Shown one piece after another: positions 42,454-51,562 of a stretch of DNA of 64,000 nucleotides. The first letter of the stretch is position 1, and every line of letters starts with the position of its first letter. The position numbers and the translations under genes are program-made. The stretch comes from Pseudomonadota bacterium (GTDB lineage Bacteria; Myxococcota_A; Polyangia; GCA-2747355). The stretch covers positions 616,001 to 680,000 of the forward strand of contig JADJTL010000001.1 of assembly GCA_016711215.1 (NCBI GenBank), written 5' to 3'. A model generated the notes under the pieces. That model had not been told where the DNA came from and ran no database searches. It saw only the letters and a program-made list of their open reading frames with translations.

Positions 42454-43758
42454 CTAAATCCCGCAGCCGGCCGTGTGCTTGTAGAACACCACGTCCCCCC
42501 GCGCGTCGTTGATCAGCAGGAAGACGTTGTACTTGGCGAGGTAGCGCCAGCGGCCGAAGGTGCCCGTGGCGACCTGAGCCAGCGGAGCGTTCGCAGCGGA
42601 GGTGCGCACCCAGGCCCTGGGGGTCGCCTTCAGTTCGAGGACGTAGGGCGCGCCGCCGATCCACGCCACGAGGGCGTCCGCCTGCGGATCGTAGTCAGCG
42701 CCAGGCGCTGGGGCCGCTTCCAATGCAGCGCCTCCCGTGACCGTCCACGCCGCATCGAGCGAGGCGACCTTGCCCTGCGCAAGGTCGTAGACGAGCATCT
42801 GGCTGCCGCCGCCGAGCGTGACGAAGAGACCACGCTTCGTATCCACCAACCCCCGGCGGCTCCCCCAGCCATCGTATTTCCCCGTATAGGGCGGGAAGCC
42901 GAAGTTGATCAGTTGGGTCCAGGTGTTGGTGGCGAAGTCGTAGCTGTTGAGGCCGGCCTGGGCGTGGAGGAAGAGCAAGCGAGTGGTCGGATCGTAGGCG
43001 GTTGCCCACGAGTACGGGCTGCTGGCGAGGAAGGAACCGCTAGGCTCCTGGTTGGTCCAGATCTTGGTGGCGAGCTCGAAGGTCCAGGTCAGGCGGGTGC
43101 CAGCGCCGTCGGTGGAGCGTGAGCCCCCGGCGGCGAAAAATCGGTTGGCGTGGGTGAGGTACTGCAGGCCGTCGTAGGTGTGGCGCGAGACGGGCTGGCC
43201 GTCGGCCAGGGGATCCTCGTTGAAGGGCGGCCGCGACGGCTCGGTCAGCTGCTCCCAGGTCCAGGAGGGGAGGTCGAAGGCGTAGAGCTCATTGCCGCCG
43301 TAGTCGTTATGCCCGCCACCCCAGAGCAGCATCTTGCGGTGAATCGGGTCGTAGGCCCCGCCGCCCCAGGCGCCGACGACGTTTGCGCAGCCGCCGACCA
43401 GATACACGCCGTCCCCATAGGTCGCGGCCGCGCGGCAGAGGTCGAAGAGCGCGGTGTTTGGCGCCGTGGCCCAGCTGTCAGCAGGGAGCTGGATCATCGC
43501 GCGCTCGTGCGCCGTGAGCGTCGGATCGGCGTCGAGGCAGGTGAGGTCCACGGTCGCGCTCGCGTCAGCGCCGGCGCCCGCTGCGTCCTGCGCCGCCCTC
43601 GCGTCGGACCCGCGGGGTGCATCGGCGCTGGTTCCGTCGCGCGCTGCCTCGGAACCGGCGTCCGGGCGGGCGCGTACCGCCCCGTCGTGCCAACAGGCGC
43701 CGAGGCCACCGAGGGCCAGCACGAGCAGCGCTCGCCGGCTGTAGGCCAGGTGCAGCAT
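42454..43758 (-). CDS. Lipoprotein with Kelch/galactose-oxidase-like beta-propeller
   Basis: 434 residues, ATG preceded by GAGAGGAGG. Lipobox LGGLGAC, then an Ala/Asp-rich linker. Repeated blade-like motifs: GAWGGGAYDPIHRKMLLWGGGHNDYGGNELYAFDLPSWTWEQL, RFFAAGGSRSTDG, YDPTTRLLFLHAQAGLNSYDFATNTWTQL, TLGGGSQMLVYDL, YDPQADALVAWIGGAPYVLEL. Each has the Gly-Gly, Tyr and Trp spacing of Kelch blades. No copper-ligand set of galactose oxidase is apparent, so binding rather than catalysis is likely. Two isolated cysteines near the termini (LTCLDAD, LFDLC, GGCANV, TAGCGI) could form disulfides. Confidence 0.75.
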   Translation of the reverse strand: MLHLAYSRRALLVLALGGLGACWHDGAVRARPDAGSEAARDGTSADAPRGSDARAAQDAAGAGADASATVDLTCLDADPTLTAHERAMIQLPADSWATAPNTALFDLCRAAATYGDGVYLVGGCANVVGAWGGGAYDPIHRKMLLWGGGHNDYGGNELYAFDLPSWTWEQLTEPSRPPFNEDPLADGQPVSRHTYDGLQYLTHANRFFAAGGSRSTDGAGTRLTWTFELATKIWTNQEPSGSFLASSPYSWATAYDPTTRLLFLHAQAGLNSYDFATNTWTQLINFGFPPYTGKYDGWGSRRGLVDTKRGLFVTLGGGSQMLVYDLAQGKVASLDAAWTVTGGAALEAAPAPGADYDPQADALVAWIGGAPYVLELKATPRAWVRTSAANAPLAQVATGTFGRWRYLAKYNVFLLINDARGDVVFYKHTAGCGI

Positions 43759-43791
43759 CGAAACCTCCTCTCGCGCCGGCGCGCTGGGCCG

Positions 43792-45123
43792 CTAGCCAGC
43801 GCTCGGTACGTGCTTCTCCAGGGTCCAGGTTCCCGGCAGATAGAGGTCCTGGGGCCCCCAGCTTCGCGCGCCCGTCGGTGCCACCGCGAAGACGCGGTAA
43901 TAACCCGGCCGCAGGCCGGCGAAGGTGAAGGTCTCGCCTCCTGCCACCCAACCCAGTAACACGCCGTCGACATAGATCAGTGCCGCGCCGGCGCTCTGGT
44001 TGTCGATGCGCAGCGCCTTGGCGTCGTCGCCCGCGCTGGGCCGTGCCGAGGGCGGGCGGGGAGCCGTCGCGCGGCCGCGAGCCGAGGTCGACGACGGCCC
44101 GGGCGCGCGCAACGCCGCGAGCGCGGCCGGCGCGACGACCTGGAGCCCCGCGAGGGTCGGTGCGGGGAGCTGGTGGCTGATCCGAAGGTGGTCGCTGTCG
44201 CGACCCGAGAGCCCCGAGAAGCCAAGGCGCCGCTCCGGCATTGACGCCGCGCCAAGCACGGTCACCTCGGTACGCCAGATGGGGGCGCGCCCGGCCGGAA
44301 GGCTCTCGTTGACCACCTTCAGGCGCCAGCCGATGGGCGTGCCGCCGACCTGCTCCGCGAGGGCGTCGAGCGCCATCAGACCATCGTGCCCGGCACAGAG
44401 CGGCAGTGCCAACGCCAAGAGGATCTGCGCGGTGGGGCCACCCTCGAGGCCGAGCAGCGAGGTCCAGAGGTCGAGCCTGAGCCGCAGGGCCCAGGGCGCC
44501 GCCTGCTGCGCCAGGGGCCGGTAGTGGGCGCGCGCCCGCAGCCGCCACGCTCCCCGGCGGAGCGGCGATCGGGTCGGCGCCCGCGTTGCATCGGTCGAGG
44601 CGAGGGCCTCCAGCCGTGGTGGCTCGAGGGTGTGCTCCGCTGAGGCCGCGCGGTCCAGCACCTCGGGCAGCAGTTCGCGTCGCAGCGAATGCAGCCAGCC
44701 GTCCGGGGCCCGCACCATCAGCCGATCGCGATCACCACGCCAGAGCAGCACCAGCTCACCGGCCGGGTGCGCGCGCGGCAAGACGATCAGCGCGCGCTCG
44801 CTCAGCGCGTAGACGTGCAGCTCGAGCGCGGAGGCCACCTGCAGGGCCTCGAGGGCGGTCCTTTGGCTCGGCTCCAGGCGGGCGAAGCTGTCGATCCCCG
44901 GTAGCTCGAGCCGCTGTCGCAGCAGGAAGTGCGCGGCCGGCATGGCCGCCACCTCGCTCGGTTTGGCGCGGGCGCCGTGGGCGCCGAAGGTCATGGCGCC
45001 GGCAAGGGCGGCCAGCAGCAGGCAGCGGCGGCCGGCTCGCCTCCTCGGTTGGTGGGCGATTACGCCAGCCGACCGACAGGTCACGGTGGCGCCCGGTCGG
45101 CGCGCGCGCTGCGCTGCCCGCAT
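43792..45123 (-). CDS. Secreted protein with C-terminal PEGA-like domain
   Basis: 443 residues if the ATG at 45123 is used; the start is uncertain because no Shine-Dalgarno site is clear and the frame stays open to 45312. A signal-like segment RRCLLLAALAGAMTFGAHGARA supports export. The middle ~250 residues (LPGIDSFARLEPSQRTALEALQVASALELHVYALS; DRLMVRAPDGWLHSLRRELLPEVL) were not recognised. The C-terminal ~80 residues (ALIYVDGVLLGWVAGGETFTFAGLRPGYYRVFAVAPTG) match the PEGA-type beta-sandwich found in surface proteins. It lies 33 bp downstream of no co-directional gene; upstream is the divergent GYF protein gene. Confidence 0.65.
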   Translation of the reverse strand: MRAAQRARRPGATVTCRSAGVIAHQPRRRAGRRCLLLAALAGAMTFGAHGARAKPSEVAAMPAAHFLLRQRLELPGIDSFARLEPSQRTALEALQVASALELHVYALSERALIVLPRAHPAGELVLLWRGDRDRLMVRAPDGWLHSLRRELLPEVLDRAASAEHTLEPPRLEALASTDATRAPTRSPLRRGAWRLRARAHYRPLAQQAAPWALRLRLDLWTSLLGLEGGPTAQILLALALPLCAGHDGLMALDALAEQVGGTPIGWRLKVVNESLPAGRAPIWRTEVTVLGAASMPERRLGFSGLSGRDSDHLRISHQLPAPTLAGLQVVAPAALAALRAPGPSSTSARGRATAPRPPSARPSAGDDAKALRIDNQSAGAALIYVDGVLLGWVAGGETFTFAGLRPGYYRVFAVAPTGARSWGPQDLYLPGTWTLEKHVPSAG

Positions 45124-45474
45124 CTTGGCCGCCGACCCGCTGCTGACTCGCCGCTGAACCATGACTCGCCGCTGAACCACGGTCACTCCGCTGCTGCCCC
45201 GTCGGGCGTTGCCATCACTCGCCGCGTCCGCGGAGCCAGCCGCTGTGCTGCGAGGCGTGGCCCTCCAGGCTGAGGTCGGCCTCGCACCGCCGCGCACCAC
45301 CACGTCGCGCACGTTGCGTCGAGAAGCGGGAGCGGCGCAAGTGGATTGCGCGCGCGCTGCGTCTCGTCGTGGCTCGCGTCGGCCGCTGCTGCTATCGTCG
45401 GGCCCGCAGAACCTGGAATAGTCGCCGTGGGGAGCGCGGAGCGCGGTCCGCTGGTGGGAGGGGGGAGTCGGTCG
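45124..45474. other. Divergent intergenic region with 18-bp duplication
   Basis: 351 bp between the PEGA-like gene and the GYF-domain gene. It holds an 18-bp tandem duplication at 45144-45161 and 45162-45179 (unit begins tgactcgccgctg). No clear promoter hexamer pair was seen. Open frames on both strands cross the region, but their composition gives no reason to call a gene. Confidence 0.5.
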
Positions 45475-47124
45475 ATGGTGGATGAGATCGCAGCGCCGCC
45501 CGAGTCGAGGTGCCCGCGCTGCGGAGCGCCAGCCGCGCTCGGCGCGGCGCCGGGGTCCGGCGCCGCCAGCCGGCGGAGCTGTGTCGCCTGCGGCGAGGTC
45601 TTCGAGGGCGCGCCCTGCGAGCCGTCCCCCTCGTGGCTGGGCCGGCGCGGCGCGCGCCAGTGGTTCGTCGCGCAGGGCGAGCGGCGCGTCGGACCGCTGA
45701 CAGCCCAGGAGGTGCGCGAGGCCCTCGCGCAGGGCGAGCTGACGCCCGGTTGTTGGCTCTGGCGCCCCGGTCTGACGAGCTGGGAGAGCGCGCGCCAGCT
45801 CGACGAGTTCGCGGATCTAGGCGGGGCGCGGCCCGCCGGCGCGCCGGCGGAGATCGAAGGGGAGAAAACCCGCGTCTGGCACGAGGGGGAGCAGCAGCAT
45901 CTCCTCGGCCTGGTGGCAGAGGCCGAGGTGCCGGGCGACTTCCTGGAGCGGCCGACGGACGCGCACTCGCTGGCCGGGATCTTCGGCGAGGTCGATGCCG
46001 CGACGCGGCCCTGGCCCACCGCCTGTGCTTCCCTGCTCCCTGAAGGTTCCCTGCTCTCTGAGGGTTCCCTGCTCTCTGAGGCCGCCGAGTTCTCGTCGAG
46101 CCCGCGAGCCTCGGACAATCCGTCCGAGGCGGCGGCAGTCGCGCTGACAGCGGCGCGGCGCGACAGCTCGGTGCTCTTCTCACTCGACGAGCAGGGGCAG
46201 AGCCTCGCGGCCGCCGTTAATGCCGGGCCGTGGCCGCCGGGCCTCCCCGAGGCGCCGCCGGTCGATCGCGCGGCACGCGCGGGCTCCCGACTCGGCGCTG
46301 ATCAGGGGCCACTCGCCGCAGCTAGCTCGTGGGCGTCCTTTTCGCCCCGCGAGGACGCCGCGCGGCCACCGTCGCGGACCGCAGCGCGGCGAGCGCTCGC
46401 GCTCGCGCCGCTCATGTTGGTGCTGGGTCTCGCGGCGGGGCTGCTCTATTACGCGCTCAGGCGCGCCCCGAGCGAGGGGTTGGAACCGCCTCCGCTGGTG
46501 CAAGAGCCCGCACCGCGCACGTCGCCGCTGGTGGGCGTGGAGCGACTGGCGCGGCCGCTCCCGCCGGAGGCTGCCGCTGCGCCGCTGGCCCAGGCCGCGC
46601 CGCGCGCCGAGGACCCCTCTCCGCCATCGGCAGCGCCCGTCGCACCGGCACTCCAGGTGCGGCCACGCGCGCCGATCGCGCGGCCGAGGATGAAGATCAA
46701 GGCGTCAGCGCCGCGCCATGGGCGGCCCTGGCCGGCGGCGCCGACTCGGCATGTCGGGGTGAGCCGCAGGCCGCGGGCGTCACGGGCCAGCGTGCGCCCG
46801 CCACGCTCGAGCCCACAGCGCGTCCGGCCGGTGGCCGCGCGCGCCGAGCTCCGACCGCTGTCGACGCGGCAGGTGGCCCGCGGCATCGACCAAGCGCGCG
46901 CGGCGGTCCAGCGCTGCGCAGGTCGTCACCTTCAGCCGACCGTCGTCACCCTGGCGCTGCGGGTCGACGGGAGCAGCGGGCGCGTCGCGCAGGGGCGCGT
47001 GCTCTCGATCCTCGCGGGGACGGCGCTTGGCCAGTGCGCCCTCGCTGCCGTGCGCGCGGGCGCCCGGTTTCCGACCTTCAGCGGCCCACCGCTCGAGCTG
47101 ACCTGGCCGATCGTGCTGCGCTGA
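45475..47124 (+). CDS. Zinc-ribbon/GYF_2 membrane protein with AgmX/PglI-like C-terminus
   Basis: 549 residues from the ATG at 45475 (GGGGGAG upstream). N-terminal zinc ribbon CPRCGAPA...CVACGEVF; GYF_2 domain RQWFVAQGERRVGPLTAQEV, GELTPGCWLWRPGLTSWESA; disordered acidic region with a SLLSEG repeat encoded by an 18-bp repeat; one transmembrane helix ALAPLMLVLGLAAGLLYYAL; a Pro/Arg-rich periplasmic stalk; and a C-terminal TonB/AgmX-like domain (RGIDQARAAVQRCAGRHLQPTVVTLALRVDGSSG, GQCALAAVRAGARFPTF) with two Cys. This architecture is characteristic of myxobacterial AgmX/PglI proteins linked to gliding motility or glycosylation. Function here is inferred from family only. Confidence 0.8.
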   Translation: MVDEIAAPPESRCPRCGAPAALGAAPGSGAASRRSCVACGEVFEGAPCEPSPSWLGRRGARQWFVAQGERRVGPLTAQEVREALAQGELTPGCWLWRPGLTSWESARQLDEFADLGGARPAGAPAEIEGEKTRVWHEGEQQHLLGLVAEAEVPGDFLERPTDAHSLAGIFGEVDAATRPWPTACASLLPEGSLLSEGSLLSEAAEFSSSPRASDNPSEAAAVALTAARRDSSVLFSLDEQGQSLAAAVNAGPWPPGLPEAPPVDRAARAGSRLGADQGPLAAASSWASFSPREDAARPPSRTAARRALALAPLMLVLGLAAGLLYYALRRAPSEGLEPPPLVQEPAPRTSPLVGVERLARPLPPEAAAAPLAQAAPRAEDPSPPSAAPVAPALQVRPRAPIARPRMKIKASAPRHGRPWPAAPTRHVGVSRRPRASRASVRPPRSSPQRVRPVAARAELRPLSTRQVARGIDQARAAVQRCAGRHLQPTVVTLALRVDGSSGRVAQGRVLSILAGTALGQCALAAVRAGARFPTFSGPPLELTWPIVLR

Positions 47125-47144
47125 TTCACCCGTGCACGATTACG

Positions 47145-47174
47145 TTGACAGTGCCCGAAACAGACTGCTATTCG
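47145..47174 (+). promoter_or_regulatory. Promoter candidate of the small outer-membrane protein gene
   Basis: TTGACA (47145-47150) with CTATTC 17 bp or TATTCG 18 bp downstream. It gives a ~20-30-nt leader to the ATG at 47204. Confidence 0.5.
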
Positions 47175-47203
47175 GGCGGGCATACGTCGGAGAGGATCAG
47201 CCC

Positions 47204-47818
47204 ATGCTGTTGCAGACAGTGGAACCTCGCTTTGTCGCCGGCGTGCGCCCCTTCGCCCGCGGCCTGATCGGGCGAGGACTCGCGGCGCTGGCCCTGGCGT
47301 TCGGCCTGATTTTCGCGGCGCCACCGGCGACTGCGGCGGTGCCCCCGGAGCTACGCCCGGCGACGCGTGCGTTCTTCGCGAACTTCGCCATCGGTGCGGC
47401 GATCCGCGTCGACGATTTTCCCACGCAGCTGAAGCTACTGGAGGAGGTCGGCTTCCATCTGCGAGGTGGGATGGAGGGGCCGGCCATCGGGCTGTCGCTT
47501 TCGCAGTCATTTGGCGATAGTGCGTTCGGCCTGCAGGTGGGGCCTAAGTTCTGGTGGGACGTGCAGCCCATCGAGGGGCTCGGGCTCTACATTGCGCCGA
47601 TGGCGCAGGTGGGCTATGCGCTGCTTAGCTTCGGTGATCGCCGACATGTCCGCGACGAGACGGCGAGCTATTTTGATCTGCAGCTGGGCTTTGAAGTGCG
47701 CCTGGCAATCAACGACCGCGCCATCGTGACCTATCGCCCGTTCACGATCGACATCCTTGCCGGAGAGCACGTGGGTGTGCGCTACGACATGCTGATCGGC
47801 GGTGGGGTCGTTTTCTGA
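47204..47818 (+). CDS. Small exported beta-barrel-like protein
   Basis: 204 residues from the ATG at 47204 (GAGAGGAT upstream). Signal peptide GRGLAALALAFGLIFAAPPATAAVPP. The mature part alternates aromatic and glycine residues (FFANFAIGAAIRVDDF, VGFHLRGGMEGPAIGLSLSQSFGDSAFGLQVGPKFWWDV, GLGLYIAPMAQVGYALLSFG, YFDLQLGFEVRLAINDRAIVTYRPFTIDI) and ends ..YDMLIGGGVVF with a terminal Phe, as expected for an eight-stranded outer-membrane barrel. It has its own promoter and precedes pdhA by 88 bp. Function unknown. Confidence 0.7.
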   Translation: MLLQTVEPRFVAGVRPFARGLIGRGLAALALAFGLIFAAPPATAAVPPELRPATRAFFANFAIGAAIRVDDFPTQLKLLEEVGFHLRGGMEGPAIGLSLSQSFGDSAFGLQVGPKFWWDVQPIEGLGLYIAPMAQVGYALLSFGDRRHVRDETASYFDLQLGFEVRLAINDRAIVTYRPFTIDILAGEHVGVRYDMLIGGGVVF

Positions 47819-47906
47819 TCCGTCGTGGGCCGGCCCGACCGCCTTCCCCGCGATCGGGGAAGCGTCTGCGCGCCGTGTACGGCTCGATCGCCTGGAGAGG
47901 GCTCGT

Positions 47907-49010
47907 TTGCCACTGAAGGAAGTCGCCAAGTTCAGCGTGTCACAGCTGCAGGTGCTCGACGAGCACGGTCAGCTCGACGAGAAGCTCGATCCGCGCCTCT
48001 CCGCCGCTGATGCCGTGCGCCTCTATGAGGCGATGTCGCTGGGACGCGAGGTCGATCAGCGCTTGGTGCGCCTGCAGCGCCAGGGCCGGATGGGGACCTG
48101 CCCGCCCTGCACCGGCCACGAGGCGGCCGTCTGCGCGCCGGCCTTGGCGATGACGGATCGCGACTGGTTCGTCGGCTATTACCGGGAGCTCGGTGCGCGG
48201 CTGATGCGCGGCGACTCGTTGGAGCAGAGCCTCCACTTCTGGCACGGCCACGAGGAGGGCAACGTCCAGCAGCAGCCGGGGCGAACCCTGCCCGTGACGG
48301 CGATCGTCGGTGCTCAGGTGCCGCACGCCGTGGGGATCGCCTACGCGATGAAGTACCGCCGCGAGCAGGACTCCGCAGTCGTCAGCTTCTTTGGTGACGG
48401 TGCCACCTCGCAGGGGGATGTCCACGAGGCGATGAACTTCGCCGCCGTTTGGCAGGTCCCGGTGGTGTTCATCTGCGTCAATAACCAATGGGCCATCTCG
48501 CATCCGCGCGAGCAGCAGACCCGCTCGGAGACGATCGCGCAGAAGGCGATCGCCTACGGCTTCGAGGGGCTGCAGGTCGACGGCAATGATCCCTTGGGGA
48601 TGTATCTGGCGACCGACCGGGCGCTGCAGCGGGCGCGCGAGGGTGGAGGACCGACGCTGATCGAGGCGCTGACCTACCGCCTGCTGATGCACACCACCGC
48701 CGACGACCCGCGCCGCTATCGCAGTGACGCCGAGGTCGAGCGCTGGTGGAAGCGCGACCCCTTGCCCCGGATGCGCCGCTACCTCGAGGGCCGAGCCCTC
48801 TGGGGCGAGGCGCAACAGGAGGCGCTGCAGGAGCGGATGCGGCAGCAGATCGACGCGGCGGTGAACGCGGCGGAGCAGGCCGGGGGCTGGCGCCCCGACG
48901 TGCTCTTTGACCATGTCTACGGCACGCCCGATCCCGAGATCGAAGCGCAGCGCCGGAGCTTCCTTGGCTCCTTGCCCCGCGCGGGAGCGGTGGATGGCCA
49001 TGGCGCCTAA
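47907..49010 (+). CDS. pdhA: Pyruvate dehydrogenase E1 component, alpha subunit
   Basis: 367 residues from the TTG at 47907, where GGAGAGG lies 6 nt upstream; this start gives MPLKEVAKFSVSQLQVLD, the usual E1-alpha N-terminus. ThDP-binding motif GDGATSQGDVHEAMNFAAVWQVPVVFICVNNQ (GDG at ~163, NN at ~190), phosphorylation-loop region YRLLMHTTADDPRRYR. E1-alpha/beta tetramers decarboxylate pyruvate (or a branched 2-oxoacid) and acylate the E2 lipoyl group. The gene order E1a-E1b-E2-E3-lplA in one direction supports a 2-oxoacid dehydrogenase complex. Its 3' end overlaps the E1-beta start. Confidence 0.93.
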   Translation: MPLKEVAKFSVSQLQVLDEHGQLDEKLDPRLSAADAVRLYEAMSLGREVDQRLVRLQRQGRMGTCPPCTGHEAAVCAPALAMTDRDWFVGYYRELGARLMRGDSLEQSLHFWHGHEEGNVQQQPGRTLPVTAIVGAQVPHAVGIAYAMKYRREQDSAVVSFFGDGATSQGDVHEAMNFAAVWQVPVVFICVNNQWAISHPREQQTRSETIAQKAIAYGFEGLQVDGNDPLGMYLATDRALQRAREGGGPTLIEALTYRLLMHTTADDPRRYRSDAEVERWWKRDPLPRMRRYLEGRALWGEAQQEALQERMRQQIDAAVNAAEQAGGWRPDVLFDHVYGTPDPEIEAQRRSFLGSLPRAGAVDGHGA

Positions 49011-49983
49011 GCTGACGATGGTCGAGGCGATCAACCTGGCGCTGCGCCAGGAGATGGAGCGCGACGATCGCGTCGTGCTGCTCGGTGAGGACATCGGGAT
49101 CAATGAGGGCGTCTTCCGCGTGACCGCCGGGCTGCACACGGCCTTTGGCGCCGAGCGCGTGATTGACACGCCGCTCGCGGAGTCGGGCATCGTTGGCACG
49201 GCGATCGGGATGGCGCTGGCTGGGCTCCGTCCAGTGATCGAGATCCAGTTCGCGGGCTTCGTCTTTCTCGGCTTTGGCCAGCTCGAGGGGCATGCCGCGC
49301 GCTATCGCTCGCGCACGCTGGGTCAGTGGACCGTGCCGCTGGTGCTGCGGATGCCCTACGGCGCCGGCATTCGCGCCCACGAGCACCACTCGGAGAGTCG
49401 CGAGGCCACGTTGGCCGGCGTTCCCGGGTTGAAGGTGGTGATCCCTTCGGGCCCGCGCAGCGCACGCGCCCTGCTCGCGGCGGCGATACGCGACCCCGAC
49501 CCAGTGATCTTCATGGAGCCGGCGCAGCTCTACCGTGCCTTCCGCGAGGAGGTGCCCGAGGAACCCGAGGTCGGGGTGCTCGGGCGGGCCCACGTCGAGC
49601 GCACCGGCAGCGATGTCACGCTGGTGTCGTGGGGCGCGATGATGCTCCCCAGCCGCCGCGCCGCCGATCTGCTGGCGCGCGAGGATGGTGTGCAGGTCGA
49701 GTTGATCGACGTGCAGAGCATCGCGCCGCTCGACACCGCGACGATCGTCGAGTCGGTCGCGCGCACCGGCCGCTGCGTGATCGTGCAGGAGTCGCCGCGC
49801 TCCTTCTCGCTGGCGTCCGAAATCGTTGCGCGCATCAACGATCAAGTCTTGCTACAGCTCGAGGCGCCCGTGCAGCGCGTGAGCGGCTACGATGTCGTGA
49901 CGCCCTTCTTTCAGCGCGAGCGGCTCTACATGCCCAACGAGGCGCGGATCATCGCGGCGGTTGGGCAAGCCTTGGCCGACTGA
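48994..49983 (+). CDS. pdhB: Pyruvate dehydrogenase E1 component, beta subunit
   Basis: 329 residues from ATG 48994 (GGAG 7 nt upstream; ATG 49000 is also possible), overlapping pdhA by 17 bp. Motifs: LTMVEAINLALRQEMERDDRVVLLGEDIG, GVFRVTAGLHTAFGAERVIDTPLAESGIVGTAIGMALAG, PYGAGIRAHEHHSESREATLAGVPGLKVVIPS, VELIDVQSIAPLDTATIVESVARTGRCVIVQE. It completes the E1 heterotetramer and contributes the other half of the ThDP site. The GVFRVTAGL sequence resembles PDH rather than BCKDH beta subunits, though the acyl preference is not certain. Confidence 0.93.
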   Translation: MAMAPKLTMVEAINLALRQEMERDDRVVLLGEDIGINEGVFRVTAGLHTAFGAERVIDTPLAESGIVGTAIGMALAGLRPVIEIQFAGFVFLGFGQLEGHAARYRSRTLGQWTVPLVLRMPYGAGIRAHEHHSESREATLAGVPGLKVVIPSGPRSARALLAAAIRDPDPVIFMEPAQLYRAFREEVPEEPEVGVLGRAHVERTGSDVTLVSWGAMMLPSRRAADLLAREDGVQVELIDVQSIAPLDTATIVESVARTGRCVIVQESPRSFSLASEIVARINDQVLLQLEAPVQRVSGYDVVTPFFQRERLYMPNEARIIAAVGQALAD

Positions 49984-50028
49984 TTCGCGCGCGCCTCGCT
50001 TCCGCGCAGCGGCCTCAAGGAGGATGTC

Positions 50029-51369
50029 TTGTACGAGTTCAAGCTGCCCGATCTGGGCGAGGGTGTAAAAGAGGGCGAGATCCTGCACTGGCACGTCAAG
50101 GCCGGTGATCGCGTCAAGGAAGACGACCCGCTCGTCGAGGTCGAAACCGATAAGGCCGCCGTCACGATCCCGTCGCCGCGCGCAGGCACGGTGACGCGCA
50201 CCGAGGGAGCCGTCGGCGATCGCTTGGCGGTTGGCAGTGTGCTGGTCGTGATCGACGATGGTGGCGCGCCCGCTGCAACGCCCGCTGCAACGCCCGCTGC
50301 AACGCCCGCTGCAAGCGCCAAGTTGCCGGCAGCGCCGGTAGCCCCCGCTGCCCCGGCTGCGGCTGCAGGCGCCGGTGCGGCGGAGCGCGGACTGGTCGCC
50401 GCGGCACCGGCGACCCGACGGCTCGCGCGTGAGCTCGGGATCGACCTCTATGCCGTGCAGGGCTCGGGGCCCGGCGGCAGGGTGACCACCGAGGACGTGC
50501 GGCGCCACGCCAGCGGGTCGGGTGCGGGCCTGGCGGTTGCGGCAGGCGGTGCCTCGGTCCCGGCCCTCGCCGCCACGTCGAGCAGCACCGTTGGCTTCGT
50601 CGCGCCCGCGGGCGGGTCGCCGATTCCCTTCTTCGAGGTCGAGCCGCTGCCCGATTTCGGCCAGTGGGGGCCAGTCGAGGTCGAGGCCTTGCGCTCGATC
50701 CGCCGCAAGGTCGCGATGAAGATGGTGGCCTCGATGACCATCGTGCCGCACGTCACGCATATGGACGAGGCCGATGTCACCGAGCTCGACGCCTTTCGCC
50801 GCGAACAGAATGCCAAGCGCTCGGCGTCGCAAGCCAAGCTGACCTTGCTGCCCTTCGTCGCCAAGGCCCTGCTCGCCCAGCTGCGCAAGGCGCCCCAGTT
50901 CAACGCCAGCATCGATCCCTTCAAGCAGGAGATCGTCTACAAGCGCTACTTCAACCTCGGCTTCGCCGCCGATACGCCGCGCGGGTTGGTCGTCCCGGTG
51001 ATTCACCACGCCGACCGCCTGAGCATCGACGAGCTGGCCGAGGCGCTGCAGCGGCTCGCCGACAAGGCGCGAGCCGGGACGATCGACGTCGCGGAGCTGC
51101 GCGGCGGAAGCTTCACGATTACCAATGTAGGGAGTCTGGGCGGGACCGCGGTGATCCCGACGATCAACTACCCCGAGGCAGCCATCCTCGGACTCGGTCG
51201 AGCCGCCGATCGCGCTGTCGTCCGCGACGGTGCCATCGTCGTGCGCAAGATCATGCCGATGAGCCTCGTCTTCGATCACCGCCTGATCGACGGTGCGGAT
51301 GCCGCGCGCTTCCTCAGCGCGGTGGTGGCCCGATTGTCCGATCCGGGGCGGCTGCTACTCGAAGGCTAG
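50029..51369 (+). CDS. pdhC: Dihydrolipoamide acyltransferase E2 component
   Basis: 446 residues from TTG 50029, with AAGGAGG 5-6 nt upstream. One lipoyl domain (Lys42 in EVETDKAAVTIPSP), an Ala/Pro/Thr linker containing a 12-bp repeat in frame (PAATPAATPAAT), an E3/E1-binding domain (APATRRLARELGIDLYAVQGSGPGGRVTTEDV), and a catalytic domain ending with FDHRLIDGADAARFLSAV (HxxxDG, ~416). A single lipoyl domain and the Ala-rich linker are usual for E2 of alpha2beta2-type complexes. Lies 45 bp after pdhB. Confidence 0.94.
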   Translation: MYEFKLPDLGEGVKEGEILHWHVKAGDRVKEDDPLVEVETDKAAVTIPSPRAGTVTRTEGAVGDRLAVGSVLVVIDDGGAPAATPAATPAATPAASAKLPAAPVAPAAPAAAAGAGAAERGLVAAAPATRRLARELGIDLYAVQGSGPGGRVTTEDVRRHASGSGAGLAVAAGGASVPALAATSSSTVGFVAPAGGSPIPFFEVEPLPDFGQWGPVEVEALRSIRRKVAMKMVASMTIVPHVTHMDEADVTELDAFRREQNAKRSASQAKLTLLPFVAKALLAQLRKAPQFNASIDPFKQEIVYKRYFNLGFAADTPRGLVVPVIHHADRLSIDELAEALQRLADKARAGTIDVAELRGGSFTITNVGSLGGTAVIPTINYPEAAILGLGRAADRAVVRDGAIVVRKIMPMSLVFDHRLIDGADAARFLSAVVARLSDPGRLLLEG

Positions 51370-51562
51370 GCAGTTACCCAGGCGGCGCCGAGGCGGTGGG
51401 CGGCGCGGGCGAGGGCCCGCCCCGGTCGCCAGCTTCGGCAGCGCTTGGGTGCCCCGCGGGGGTGGGCAAGCAGCGTTAGTGGGCGAGCGATGAGCAACGC
51501 GGCCGGGCGGAAGCGTGCGGGATGGCTCGCTCGTCCCCAGGCCGGCGAGAGGGGGATTGCCG

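Noticed and set aside
40484..42664. Long minus-strand open frame opposite the rhomboid gene
   Set aside because: High-GC antisense frame with Arg/Gln/His-rich, featureless translation; the plus strand has rhomboid motifs and membrane helices.
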